A stretch of DNA of 64,000 nt from Diphasiastrum complanatum (GCA_029204225.1 CM055097.1:61348385-61412384), one strand, 5' to 3'; shown: positions 21,701 through 32,080, counted from the first letter of the stretch. Notes: generated by a model from the letters alone, not told the origin. A program made the numbers and translations.

Positions 21701-21990
21701 AGAAGAAGCGGTATGGTAACGAAGATTGCTTGTAAATTTAGGTCAACCACAGGTGGATGCAACTACTATATCTTGCGACAATCAAAGCTGCATTCACCTT
21801 GCCAAAAATCCAGCTTTACATGCTCGAACCAAGCACATCGAAATACATTATCATTTTGTGCGAGAGAAAATTCTTGATGGAGCCACTAATCTTGTTTTCT
21901 ATAAATTTGAAGATCAAGTGGCAAATATTTTTACTAAGTCATTAGGTAGATGTAAATTTTAAAAGTTTTGTACTCTACTAGGAATAGCAG
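18781..21990 (+). pseudogene. copia pol (protease, integrase, RT, RNase H), family 3
   Basis: The protease motif reads WYIESGASKHM (Glu at 18964-18966 where copia proteases have the catalytic Asp). The pre-integrase motif LWHQRFGH is at 19330, HIDLCGPM at 19514 and LRSDGDGEY at 19700. TAA 19735 and TGA 19816 interrupt the integrase. RT starts WREAVETEMEAVSKN at 20511, shifts frame near 20700, and has QMDVKSAFLNG (20793) and LYVDDLII (21052). RNase H follows: DVDWAGNIDDIRS, SSTEAEYRAL, CDNQSCIHLAKNP and ARTKHIEIHYHFVREK, with stops at 21513 and 21717. All domains are present, in copia order, but inactivated. Confidence 0.88.
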
Positions 21991-22016
21991 AATGTAATTT
22001 TATCATTGAGGGAGAG

Positions 22017-22280
22017 TGTTAGAAATAAATGATAAACTTCATTGTTACACTTCTTAGTTACTGTTTACGATGTACTTTATTACTAGCTGTAACTAGTTGT
22101 TGGCTAGTCTAGTAGTGTACTCCTAGGTTCTCCCTCTCTATCAGGGTTCAGGGTTTATATGTACATTTTACATTCAGTATGTTGTAGTGTGATAGAGTGA
22201 TATTGCGTGTTCTTCTTCCGTCTCCCTACTTGGTGATTGCTTATGGTGAATGCTTGATGTTGCATTTCTGATTGTTGACG
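22017..22280 (+). repeat. 3' LTR, family 3
   Basis: 264 bases from TGTTAGAAAT to TTGACG; the last base differs from the usual A. The five bases beyond are CATAC (reverse complement GTATG). The outer flank of the inverted copy at 28737 is ATATG. Confidence 0.88.
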
Positions 22281-22451
22281 CATACCTCACTTGATATTGT
22301 TGAACCAAGGGTCTCTCCTCCAACCCTACAACAATATCCATCAACTCATGCATTTCAAGAAGTGATTCCATCCTCACCTCCCATGTAGAGTAGTTTCTTG
22401 AGGAAGGACTTTCATTGCTTTCCAACATGAATCCACTTGATGTAGCCATGT
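22281..22451 (-). pseudogene. copia gag N-terminal piece, cut by LTR
   Basis: On the minus strand, ATG at 22451-22449 opens MATSSGFMLESNESPSSRNY, then STWEVRMESLLEMHELMDIV, closely matching the gag of the 7.4-13.7 kb element (NYSIWKVRMESLLVIHDLYDIV). It ends at the outer edge of the 3' LTR (22280) after VQQYQVRY. The gag continuation (from the equivalent of LALHCIKLNV) is found 6.3 kb away on the plus strand at 28738, next to the outer edge of the inverted LTR. Confidence 0.8.
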
Positions 22452-22770
22452 TGCAATGACTTGATGTTTCTCTTCCAAACATGCTCCAATGCACAAAGCT
22501 TTCTATTGAAATACAACAAATGTTTCCAAAAAGAAATCACAAAGATATGGAACCTCTCAATTCTCTTCTTGCACTTATATCTAATCAGCACATAGAATGT
22601 AGAAATCTTGATCAACACACATTTTATTGAAGTCCATAAACCTCACAAAATAGAAATCCAATCAAAATTAGGGTTTTGACAAAATCACAAAAAATTGAAT
22701 ATCTCAAATTTTACATGCAATTGTCTAAAACTTCGTATAGAATCTTGTAGCCTCTAATGAAGCCTTCCTA
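22452..22770. other. Upstream of gag piece; no gene
   Basis: On the minus strand this would be the leader of the copia whose gag begins at 22451. No LTR or primer site is recognisable, and the gypsy integrase fragment starts at about 22771. Confidence 0.35.
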
Positions 22771-23819
22771 ATGCATCAAAAATCGGCCAATTCCAGTGAT
22801 GCAATTTGGGTTGTGGTCGATCGTCTTATCAAATTGGATAAGTTTATTCCGGTAAAGACCACCATAAAGACTTTTGATTTAGCTCAGACATTTGTAAAGT
22901 GTATGTTTAGACTTTACGAATTATTGAGTGATATTGTGAGCGATCGCGATCCGAAGTTCACCGGTCACTTTTGGTCGACTGTGTTTGCTAAACTTGAGAT
23001 GACTATGAGCTTGGGTTCTTCAGATCATCTTGAAACGGATGGATAGATGAAAAGAACAAATCAGACAATGGAAGAAATGCTACGAGCATATGTTTCCCAA
23101 CGACAATCTAATTGGGAGAAATATCTTCATTGATCGAGTTTGCCTATAATAGTAGTAAGCATTCGGCTACCGGTTATAGCCCATTTATGCTTATATACGG
23201 TTTTGAGCCTATGTCACCCATTGTAGTAGAGACTCAGACGATCAAGTTTCAGAAGGTAGCAAATTTTCTACATGATGAAATGCTACGGATTGCATGTGAC
23301 AATGTCCAGTGTGCCCAGGATAGGAACCGACATTATGCAAATTTGAAAAGATCACCATGAGACTTTCAAGTGGGGGATTGGGTATATTTGAAAATCTCAA
23401 AGGATTCTAGTGTAATGCGTACCAACAAACATTATCAATTGTTCCCTAGGTATAGAGGACCGTATCAGATATTGAAATAGATCGGATCCTTAGCTTACCA
23501 ATTGGAACTCCCGGAAGGAACTCAAGTGCATCTGTTTTTTCATGAAGCTGACTCAAGAAGAGTCTATGTGAAGGTGAGCATCTTGATTCTGGAGACCAAT
23601 TGAACTTGTTGGATGAATCATTGTGTGTGTCTCAACCTGAACCCGAAAATATCTTGGATACAAGAACTAAACGATTGAGGAATCGTATAGTTACAGAGCA
23701 TCTGGTTCGATGGAAGGGACGCATAGACGATGATGAAACCTGGAAACAAGAAGAAAGCTTAAGGAGAAACTTCTCCAGTGTTAAGTTCTGAGGATATAAC
23801 TTGAATAAAGGGGGAAGAA
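22771..23819 (+). pseudogene. Ty3/gypsy (chromovirus-type) integrase and C-terminus
   Basis: The frame reads the gypsy integrase core with the first Asp in VVVDRLIKLDKFIPV, the second in IVSDRDPKFTG, a TAG at 23044-23046, then WEKYL, EFAYNSSKHSATGYSPFML and YGFEPMSP. The C-terminal part is GDWVYLKIS, RYRGPYQIL and FHEADSRRV. It ends in a chromodomain-like segment: LRNRIVTEHLVRWKGR with DDDETWKQEESLRRNF (to 23790). Frames shift near 23110 and 23590. A polypurine tract AAAGGGGGAAGAA lies at 23808-23819. Protease, RT and RNase H are absent. Confidence 0.85.
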
Positions 23820-24389
23820 TGTCATGCCCACGTCTGGTCTCTGGTAGCGTATCCATGCTAGAGATCAGTAAACCAACAACCCGTAAGTTGATTGTGACTG
23901 TAAGGGAATTGGGGCCATTATGTGTATAAGGTCATAATTAATGGTTGTAGGCCTAAACTGATGATGGTGGATTTGTATGGGTCTATTACTGAGTCATTGG
24001 AGAGCTGGATGGCGTTGCCCAGATAGGCTGTAGAGGTGTCCAATGAGGTGTCACAATGCACTACTAGTGGTGCATGGGCCTTGGAGGGTATAAGTATACC
24101 TATTGGGCTCTCACTAGTGTGTGCTTGATTGCATGATTGGTAACTACATGCTGCTAGAGTGATTCCTCATTCCTCTTTGAGATTGATCCATAGCTTGGGG
24201 GCTAGATCGATCTAGGTTTGGTTGGGTTGGTTTGTATTCGTTCCCTTGTTGGTTGCTTGTATTGGCATGTTTAGATAGTATATTGTGTTTAGGACTTTAT
24301 AGGTTGATTGAAGAGATACAAATATATTCAAAGCCTCTCCAAAGCGTTGACGAAGGCCTCCACAAAGGTGGGAGCTTCAAACTAAAGCA
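23820..24389 (+). repeat. Probable gypsy 3' LTR (start only)
   Basis: It starts TGTCATGCCCACG directly after the polypurine tract, the classic position. The end of the LTR is not defined because no partner copy is in the window. The sequence contains no coding frame. Confidence 0.55.
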
Positions 24390-25768
24390 TCCCAATGGCT
24401 TGCCCCCATCCAGCCGCAACTTACACTTTTGGAAGAAGAGAACACGCGCCTGGGGATGGAGGTTAAAGCCTTACAAGATGAGAAGCTCGTCTGGTTAGCT
24501 CAATCTGCACTGGACACAAGGCCACTTTTTCAATCAGAGATGAATCTCTGATGGCGTCAGGTGCAGATTTATAGCCAAACCCTGAACAGCTACCAGGCGA
24601 AGTTCAATAAGTATCGGGCAAGCGCAACGCAAGAGCTCGCCTAGGCCAAGCAAGCCCTCAAGGCATGCCCGAAATACATGGAAACAAAGGCCCAGCCCTC
24701 CCCCATGGTAATTCCACCGCCACCTAATTTTGACGCTGCACAAGCTAGTACCAGCCAAGATAAGAGCCAGCAGGTAGCAGGGGGATTTCAACCAGATGGG
24801 TCCGAAGGCCAGGACCAAGGGCAGATAGATGCGGCCGCTGAGACGCGCAACTAGAGCCAACGCGCAACCACCAGCCAGGGCCCAGCAACAACATTCAGAA
24901 GGTCACAGACGATATTTGCCAACCGGGCCTTCCAAAGACCGAAATCCGTGGAGGAGAACATCAATGAATTTTTATCTAAATATTCGCATGAGTCATCAAG
25001 AGGCGGTTGGCAGTTATCATTCTCAGCTCAGACCATCAAGGGAAAATAACTACAAGCCTTACCCGCCCTCTAACCACAACCGGAGTGGCGCCAACAGTTA
25101 TTTGAGAGAGACCCTGCGGCCATCAAGGCTTACGTGAGGAGTCCGCAACAGTTACGGATGAACGCGCATTTTCTGCCATGTCCAAGAAAATTCAAATGGG
25201 CGGAATGCGGCACTCCTTTGGACCAGATCACACTCAACAATTTCAACTGGCCAATCATCAAATCCGAATATGGGTGAACAATGGATGTAGACGCCAGAAG
25301 GGCTCTCTTCGCATTCGCCAACCACTACATCAATTGCCCCGATCTCACAGTCCGCGCGACAGCCACTTACACCTGGGACTTGGAATATTTAATGGGCATT
25401 GAAACAAAATGGGATGATTTCCTTCCCTCCATATTTTTTGATCCAAATAAGGTCTTCGCTTCCGACAAAGTCAAAGACCAGCTGCCAATTGCTCACGTAT
25501 ATTACCGAGCTGCATTCTTTGGTGATCCCTGGACGAAACAATTCCAAGCATGGGTGGATCATGAATGGTTGACAGGAGTTCACAAGTCCTTCCACACGCC
25601 AAATGACTCGAAGAAACTGGACCGTCTCAACTTCATGGAAGACGTTACGGGATATCTCATCCACCAGAGGTGGTCCAAGAGAACACTCTACTAAACCGGC
25701 AGAGTGCCGAGGGACCGACACTACTTCAGGCCGTGGGTCCCATTGGGGATATTCCCAACAAAGTGTAA
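24390..25768 (+). pseudogene. Unidentified coding-like stretch with coiled coil, six in-frame stops
   Basis: One reading frame, phased with CAA CTT ACA at about 24417, runs about 450 codons without a frameshift. It begins with a Leu/Glu-rich coiled-coil pattern (LTLLEEENTRLGMEVKALQD), then a Pro/Gln-rich stretch, and a basic region. A well-formed C-terminal part of 137 codons from 25281 follows (MDVDARRALFAFANHY to LIHQRWSKRTLY). Six stops break it, near 24549, 24640, 24852, 25048, 25069 and 25275; each is one C-to-T change from Gln or Arg. I recognise no family. GC content and codon use look unlike the neighbouring AT-rich elements. It could be a gag-like protein or captured host gene. Confidence 0.5.
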
Positions 25769-26486
25769 ATAAATAAAATCCTCCAATAAAATGTGTTGCG
25801 AGGGCATGGCATCCTGCGTGTATAAGCCCATGGCCCAATGAGCACGCAATTGAAGTTGTAAATAAAATAAACTTGACTTGGGCCTTGTAATTAAAATAAA
25901 ACTAGAGGCCCAATGTCATTTTTAAACTTAGAGATGTCTTTTTAGAGTTGGGTCCAAATTGGGACTCACATGAATCTTGTGATTTGTAATGTACTTTTTG
26001 TGGACCCTTGGATCAAGTTGGGTCCAAGATGAATGGTTGGGATCATTGTGAATATTAGCCAATAAGATTGAGGGGCAAGGGCCTTCCCCATTTTATAAAA
26101 AGGCACCATTTGTAAACTATTTCGATGCTTAATGAGAAGGAGGAAACTCTACCATTTTTTGAAGAGAAGCATCTTCATTTGCTATTCACTATTTGTTATT
26201 GCTCTTGGTTGTGTTTTCTCTTGCTTTCTATTTCCATGTTTATTGTTTGCCAATAGTGAATGTTTTTCCATTAGCAAGCATAAGGAGCATTTGAGCTAAC
26301 CTCAACCCTCACCCTCTTTCTCTCTCTTTCTCTTCTCTTCTCAATCTCTTCTTCTCCATTCCTTCCCTTCAACCAAACTATGATGAATGATAGTGTAGAG
26401 GAGTAGAGTTAAAGAGGAGTAGTATAGTGGTGAGTAGAGTTAAGAGAGAAAGTAGGTAATTAACTAAAAGTAACATCTATGCATAG
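25769..26486. other. No gene recognised; CT-rich patch at 26310-26360
   Basis: AT-rich, with a TCTCTCTTTCTCTTCTCTTC patch and short AGAG runs. Nothing coding was seen. The break with the inverted copia copy lies at about 26480-26510. Confidence 0.4.
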
Positions 26487-28737
26487 TTAGGCACCTATCC
26501 AGTGATCTAACCTCTTGGAAAATCTAGTATCAGGCTTGCCTTTGTCCAATGGATTTTCTATATCAAAATCCACTTCCTTGTTGACATGTACTTTCACTCC
26601 CTCATTCAAAGGTTCAGTGATTACTTCATATTGTTCACCTCGGCCCATCTCGTCAAATGTAGCATCCCTAGAAATTACAAGCTTCTGTGCATTTGTGTTA
26701 TACATCTTGTATGCCTTGGCCTTCTTATCATATCCAAGGAAAATACACTTGATAGCTTTTGCATCCAATTTCCTTCGTTTCTCATTGAAAATATGAGCAT
26801 AAGCATCACAACCAAATACTCTCAAATGAGAAATATTAAATTTCTTTCCAGTAACAGCTTCATGAGGTGTCTTACCTTCCACGGATTTTGTAGGACACCA
26901 ATTAATGCTGTAATGAACAATTTTGAGCTCTCACCTGTATCATCTTCATATTGATCATGATCGTATTGATGTTGATCAATATAATTATTTTCATAATAAT
27001 AATCATCAAATTGATGTTGATCAGCATAATTTTCCACTTGCCCTTTGTCTTTTCTTTGTTCCATTTCCTTTTGTTTATTGAAGCATTCACGCTCCTAGTG
27101 TCCAGGTTTGTTGCAATACCTATAATTTTTAGGTTTATTTTGCCTGGAATAGCCGCATCCTTGACCTCGGCCTTGATTCCAATTGTCTCGATTTGGGACA
27201 TCGTTGGATTGTTCTTGAAATTGTTGGAATGATCCACAATTTGAGTTTGCACCTCTTGATTGGTGTCTTCCACGACCAAATCTACCACCACGTTCCCTGA
27301 CTGCATGAGCTTGATCAAATCCCCTGTTGCGATGACTCTTGACGTTATTCTTCCTGCAAAAGCAATCCACCTAACTCTTCATAGGTTGGATGATTTTCCC
27401 GTGTGGCTATACTTGTCACAAACATCTGATGTGACTCGCTCAAACTATTCAATGTCAACTACACAATCTCACGATCTTGTACTCGCTCTCCAACTGCTGC
27501 TAATTGGTCACGAATCTCTTTGATCTTCAGTAGGTGATCAGCAACAGTTGCACCATCATCCATCCGCAATGTGTGCAGCTTCGTCTTCAGGAATAGCACT
27601 CGAGATGTGTTTGTGGTCTCAAACAATGCCTTCAACGTATCCCATGCTTCTTTTGGTCCTTCTAAATCCAAAATGTAGGGAATACTTGCATCTCTAACTG
27701 ATAAGTTGTTGACATTTTGTGCTTTCCGTTTTCTCCTGTCAACTGTCCGCTGATCTTTCTCAATCACTGGCCTTGTCTCTTCACCTGTCACGATCTCCCA
27801 TAGCTCCTTTTCCATCGAAATGTTTTTCAGTTTGAATTTCCAAACTGCATAGGAACTTTCAAAGGGAATATTCTAGATTTCCTACTTCAGCGCGGCGGCT
27901 ACGCCGCCTCCTCTTTGCTTGGATTTTGAAACGAGTGATCGTTCAAACAGACAGATATCAGTAATGTGAAAAGTATGAAGTTTCCTAACTCTAAATGATA
28001 GTACTAGATACTATCTAGTGTGATTTGTGGTACTCCAAACAGACAAATGAGAGATTTCTTGGCAAACCTCTCACACAAATAGCACTTTCCACAACAACTA
28101 GGAAGTATTGTAAGAATCTCCCCCACTCAACAAATTTTCAATATGTTTGATGCTGCCCTGGCCTTTTGGATGCCTCCGGGACTGTGGTTTTCACAACAAC
28201 TAGGAAGTATTGTAAAAATCTCCCCACTCAACAGATTTTTAACTTGTTTGATGCGGCCCTGGTCTTTCTGATGCCTCCGAGACTGTGTCTTCATTCCCCA
28301 CTGTTGATTCTGAGTTCCAAACCTGTAAAATACACCAAATAAGGATTTCTTCCAGCCGTTTTTATCTCTCCAAGCTTTTACCTCCCGTGAAGGACTTTCG
28401 CACTTCGTTGCGGAGCCTATGACAAGCTGTATCCACTGATCAGGCTCGTAGGACTATCGTAGCTTTGATACCATGTCAACAATCAGAAATGCAACATCAA
28501 GCATTCACCATAAACAATCACCAGGTAGGGAGACGGAAGAAGAACACGCAATATCACTCTATCACACTACAACATACTGAATGTAAAATGTACATATAAA
28601 TCATGAACCCTGATAGAGAGGGAGAACCTAGGAGTAGACTACTAGACTAGCCAACAGCTAGTTACAACTAGTAATAAAGTACATCGTAAACAGTAATGAA
28701 GAAGTGTAACAATGAAGCTTATCATTGATTTCTAACA
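26487..28737 (-). mobile_element. Second family-3 copia copy, reversed, internally deleted and 3'-truncated
   Basis: On the minus strand it has a 264-bp LTR (28737-28474), a primer site TGGTATCAAAGC at 28473-28462, leader, gag (from about 27815, MEKELWEIVTGEETRPV), Gly/Arg-rich stretch and zinc knuckle YCNKPGH. It reads into the start of pol and jumps at about 26906 into the late integrase (EGKTPHEAVTGKKFNISHLR). It ends near 26500 in the integrase-RT linker (KGKPDTRF). Relative to the copy at 16.3-22.3 kb, 994 bases (18930-19923) are missing. RT, RNase H and 3' LTR are absent. It otherwise matches that copy closely. Confidence 0.88.
28474..28737 (-). repeat. 5' LTR of the inverted family-3 copy
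   Basis: On the minus strand it starts TGTTAGAAATCAATGATAAGC and ends TTGACA against the primer site; 264 bases, nearly identical to 16338-16601. The adjoining plus-strand bases ATATG may be half of a target-site duplication with GTATG beside the LTR at 22280. Confidence 0.88.
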
Positions 28738-29103
28738 ATATGACATAAAGATCTACACATGATCAAGATGAATAGTACTGATGAGCTACTCAACGAGATT
28801 GGTAAGTGCAATTCATCTCGAGAGGCTTGGGAAGCTTTGAAGAAGCTTTATCAATCCAAGTCTACTTCTACACTGTTGACTCTAAGAAGACAAATCTTTC
28901 AAAGCATACAAAAGAAAGAAGAGAGTCCTAATACTTTTGTTTTGAGAGTGAAGACTTCAAGTGATGAGTTAGCTTGCATTGATGAGAGAATTAAGGAAGG
29001 AGAGCTTGCTCAAGTTATTCTTAATGGTTTATTGGATGCTCATGCTAACATTGTACAAAGTAATACTACTCAAGAAACTTTGCCAAGCATTAGGGGATAT
29101 TAG
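28738..29103 (+). pseudogene. copia gag middle piece, cut by LTR
   Basis: It starts at the outer LTR edge and reads DLHMIKMNSTDELLNEIGKC, SSREAWEALKKLYQSKSTST, LTLRRQIFQSIQKKEESPNT and LAQVILNGLLDAH. It aligns with the gag of the 7.4-13.7 kb element (LHCIKLNVCNDLL, SSKEAWDSLKSIYES, LRNQVFQSMK, VQIILNGLSDE) from just after where the piece at 22281-22451 stops. It ends with TAG at 29101-29103, after LPSIRGY. Together the two pieces account for one gag without overlap. Confidence 0.8.
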
Positions 29104-29510
29104 AACTCAAAATGAGACCTTTGTCAAGATGCTGTTTTTGACTTCGCACGCTTTCAACGCTTATGTGTCCATCTGTGACGAACTGTAACAGTGGTTGACG
29201 AACGGAAATTGTATTTAACTTTCCCGGCCAAATTTTCGTGATTTTCAAATATCCCGCCGGGCAGAACAAACAATTGTGATTGGACCACAGTTACTGCCCG
29301 AATAATCTTATGCTGCACTCGAGGTTGATTTGACATCAATAGTCATAAACTGTGGTTAACTAATCCTTATAGTTAAGGAACTTCTTGTCATTCATAGGTA
29401 TACCTCTCATTTTCTTCATTCTATCTCTCATTTTCTTGTCGTTCTTAGGTTTACCTCGCAATCTCTACATTCTCTCAGATCTCAGCTTGCGTACTCGTAT
29501 TTTCGACTAA
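29104..29510. other. No gene recognised
   Basis: AT-rich, with a mild direct repeat of 'ATTTTCTTCATTCTATCTC'-like text near 29410-29460. It could be the promoter or 5' untranslated part of the following gene fragment. Confidence 0.35.
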
Positions 29511-30465
29511 TGGCTACACATAATCAGAGACCAAGAGGAACCATTGATGCAATCAATATTCGCAATGAAAAAAATGCAAAGATCAATGGATACCAAGAAT
29601 ATATAAAAAATATCAATGGATCTTGATGCATACCTCTGCAAAAGGCTCATTCCAAAAAAGAAAAAGATCGGATAACATATATAGAAGCTCTTGGAAAGGC
29701 AGGATAATGGATTTTAAAGTATCACCTGCCAGTCAATCTATCACAGAAGTTTTAGTTCAGCATGCTTATCAATGAGCTCAACATTCATGATCTGAATCCA
29801 AATGATAGAAGAAAATGCAATTGTAAGTTTCCAGATTCAATTTTTTTAGATTTAGCATTTTCTTTAAATTATATTTTTCTTGAGATGTTTTTGTTGGTTT
29901 TGTATCCATCAAATTTCTTTGAATGACAATCAGTTCAATTGATTGCAGGAAATAATCGATGTCATACATTCGGATATCGGTATTTTACAATATAAAGGTC
30001 GTTCTCCAAAATCACTTTTAGAGTCAGGATTTTTTTTTTTTATGATCACACCTATTTTCCTGATTAAAATGGTTTAGTTGGTAGATTAGAGCCATATCCT
30101 CTACCAAATTTTTTGAGTGAGGAATGGATTTCTCCTGATGCAGCAATTTCAGAAAGTTTTTGATCTAGGCTATATATTGATATTCAGAGTTATTAAAATG
30201 TAGCACTGGATCAAAGAATAATAGATTAAGTTGGTATCTACCTTTTACTATTTTTGTTGATTTTTTTTCCAAATGCAATGTTCGAAGAACGAAAACAATG
30301 TTTATTTGTAAGGACTTGAGTGCTGATATAATCGTCGAGTTGTCGGATGATGGTTGGGATACAAAACAAAATCAGCAAGTTGAGTGCAGAGTATGTTCCT
30401 CATCCATGACATTTAGATATCACATCGAAAAACAAGTGCTCACTTTGTTGCTGTATTATAGAATC
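29511..30465 (+). pseudogene. Decayed fragment of an unknown multi-exon gene, paralogue of 63.2-63.8 kb
   Basis: ATG at 29511 opens MATHNQRPRGTIDAINIRNE. After stops, exon-like pieces follow: one near 29735 (YHLPVNLSQKF, NELNIHDLNPNDRRKCN), one near 29945 (EIIDVIHSDIGILQYKG), and one at 30255-30462 (VDFFSKCNVRRTKTMFIC, then LSADIIVELSDDGWDTK and FRYHIEKQVLTLLLYYR). The last matches the minus-strand exon at 63202-63666 (VTMFICSDLTDDMLSSLLDD, FRYLIEKQVLSLTFYHR). The family is not one I can name. The fragment is broken at about 30462 where gypsy sequence begins. Confidence 0.55.
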
Positions 30466-30900
30466 TCTGGTTCTGAGCACTTTCTCAGGTTCCAAATGTA
30501 CACTAAGCGAGAAATCTTCCAAATGGGATAAATCCTCATCCGATCCAACTGTATCACCATCATGTAAACTTAGTTTCAAACGACTTACATGAAATAGTGG
30601 GTGTGCAGTCGATTTTCCTCGAAGATCGAGTTCATACACCAAAGAACCAATTCTACGTACAATTCTGAAAGGTCCACAATAACGGGTAGACAGCTTATAA
30701 TGCTTCCCTGTACGTAACGTTTTAGAATATTTTGGAATCCTAAGATATACCCAGTCATCAACTTAAAAATCTCTTGGAGATCTCTTAAGATCGGTATAGT
30801 GTTTAGCTCTATCCTGAGCACTTCGGATACTATCCTTAGCCACTTGCAACATTTCTTGCATATCATGCAAACAACCCAATACATGTTTGGGATTCATCAC
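30462..30900 (-). pseudogene. Ty3/gypsy integrase C-terminal fragment
   Basis: The minus strand reads AQDRAKHYTDLKRSPRDF, DDWVYLRIPKYSKTLRTGKH, YKLSTRYCGPFRIVRRIGSL, VYELDLRG, HPLFHVSRLK and EPEKVLRTRD. It aligns with the gypsy at 22771-23790 (AQDRNRHYANLKRSP, GDWVYLKIS, RYRGPYQIL, EPENILDTR). It stops at the junction with the unknown gene fragment, before the chromodomain. There are a few stops and frameshifts. Confidence 0.78.
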
Positions 30901-31674
30901 GATAAATGTTGTGCAAGGTGATGCCTAAGGTGTAAGCACGGGTGCATGTGGACAGTCAATGACGGGCTGCCACATAGCACATGACACATTCGTCGTGGAT
31001 GTGCGTGTGTTACGTGGTAGTCCGTATCATGTATGTTCCATAAAAAAAATTCAATTTTTATTATTTTGTGTAGAAAATGAAAAGATTAAAAAAATTCGAA
31101 GGAAGTAGGAAAAAAAGCACGAGACAACGCAAAAAAATAAGTGGAAAAAAATTGCAAAAAGAAAAAACACGGAATAAAAAGTGTTAGAGAAAAACAATAA
31201 ATAACTTGAAAAAAATCTTCACACTTGCCATTACGCAAGGGAAGGTTGAATGCCCTTAGCCCCTTTGTGTAGCTTGGGCCCTTTCCTAGGTCTCTCACCC
31301 TCGGGCAAAGGCCCTCCGAGCATGGAAGTCCCTTTGGTAGGGCCTTCCCTCCAATGAAATTTTGAATTTCAGACTTTGGGCCTGCGGGGTAGTCATTAAA
31401 ATTTGTATGTTCATCCCTATTTTTAATTGCCCCCCCCCCCCCCTCTCTCTCTCTCTCACATGCGCACGCGTGCACACACACACAAACACATTTAAAAAAA
31501 CCACAAGCAAATGAATCACGACGGAAACAAAAAATCTCGTAGTTTTAATTGGGGTGGGGGGGGGGGGGAACGGGGAGGCCCTCCCTCGAGGGCCTTCTGC
31601 CTTGGGAGGGCACATTGCTTGAGGCTGTGTGCCCAAGCAAGCAAAAGGCCCAAGCTGAACAGGGCCTTTCCCTG
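30901..31674. other. No gene; poly-C/(CT)n and poly-G tracts
   Basis: It contains a C14-(CT)n-(CA)n run at about 31430-31490 and a G-run of about 14 at 31553-31568. Overlapping frames here are low-complexity or frame shadows. A GC-richer patch at 31240-31370 has no recognised content. Confidence 0.45.
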
Positions 31675-31911
31675 CCTAATGAGCATGTGGGAGGTTAGGG
31701 ATGAGGAGAAAGAAGAATTGAATTATGTACTATGGAATGGGCCGACGGCACAGGCCATTCTGCCCATTAAGGATTTCCAGAAATTTTTTAGGCGAGGCCT
31801 GGAGGGGCCGAGCCTAAATTTTTTTGGAAAGCCGAACCGGGCAGAATGGCCTGTGCTCGGCACTTTCCATTGTGTAATGGATACTTTGAAAATTTCTACA
31901 TGCTCATTATG
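31675..31911. repeat. Long imperfect palindrome (foldback element)
   Basis: Inverted arms centre near 31802. GCACAGGCCATTCTGCCC at 31748-31765 pairs with GGGCAGAATGGCCTGTGC at 31839-31856. AAATTTTTTAGGC (31781) pairs with GCCTAAATTTTTTT (31812). The outer TAATGAGCATGT (31677) pairs with ACATGCTCATTA (31898). The structure resembles a MITE or foldback transposon. No coding capacity. Confidence 0.7.
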
Positions 31912-32080
31912 AAGCATAATGAGCAGTTTGACTTTTTCCACCCAATCTGACGATGCCATGTGACAGCCTGACACATGTGCACCTGACACGTAGGCTAGAA
32001 TGGGCAGCAAATTTAATTAAAAAAACAGATGCCTATTCTGCTTTTTAATTTGTTCAAAAAGTGAGCAGAATAGGCACAAA
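31901..32080. repeat. Two further hairpins beside the foldback
   Basis: GCTCATTATG-AAG-CATAATGAGC at 31901-31923 is a perfect 10-base stem. TGCCTATTCTGCTTTTT at 32030 pairs with AAAAAGTGAGCAGAATAGGCA at 32058-32078. They may be the edge of the same foldback or a second one. Confidence 0.65.

Larger units (their letters stand above)
16338..22280 (+). mobile_element. Full-length but decayed Ty1/copia element (family 3)
   Basis: A 5.9-kb plus-strand element with 264-bp LTRs (16338-16601, 22017-22280), a degenerate primer site at 16602, an unusual repeat-filled leader (16614-17918), gag from 17919, protease, integrase, RT and RNase H, and a TTGAGGGAGAG polypurine tract at 22006-22016. Stops occur at 18369, 19735, 19816, 21513 and 21717, and a frameshift near 20700, so it cannot make a complete polyprotein. 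The left flank is copia family 1 RT and the right flank is a different gag gene in antisense. The two flanks do not match, which suggests it is a chimera created by rearrangement with the copy at 26.5-28.7 kb. Confidence 0.9.

Noticed and set aside
24390-25768. Stops explained by U-to-C RNA editing, as in organelles of some seed-free plants
   Set aside because: The context is nuclear retroelements, not organelle DNA, and the same transitions occur in neighbouring dead elements. Methylation-driven decay is simpler.
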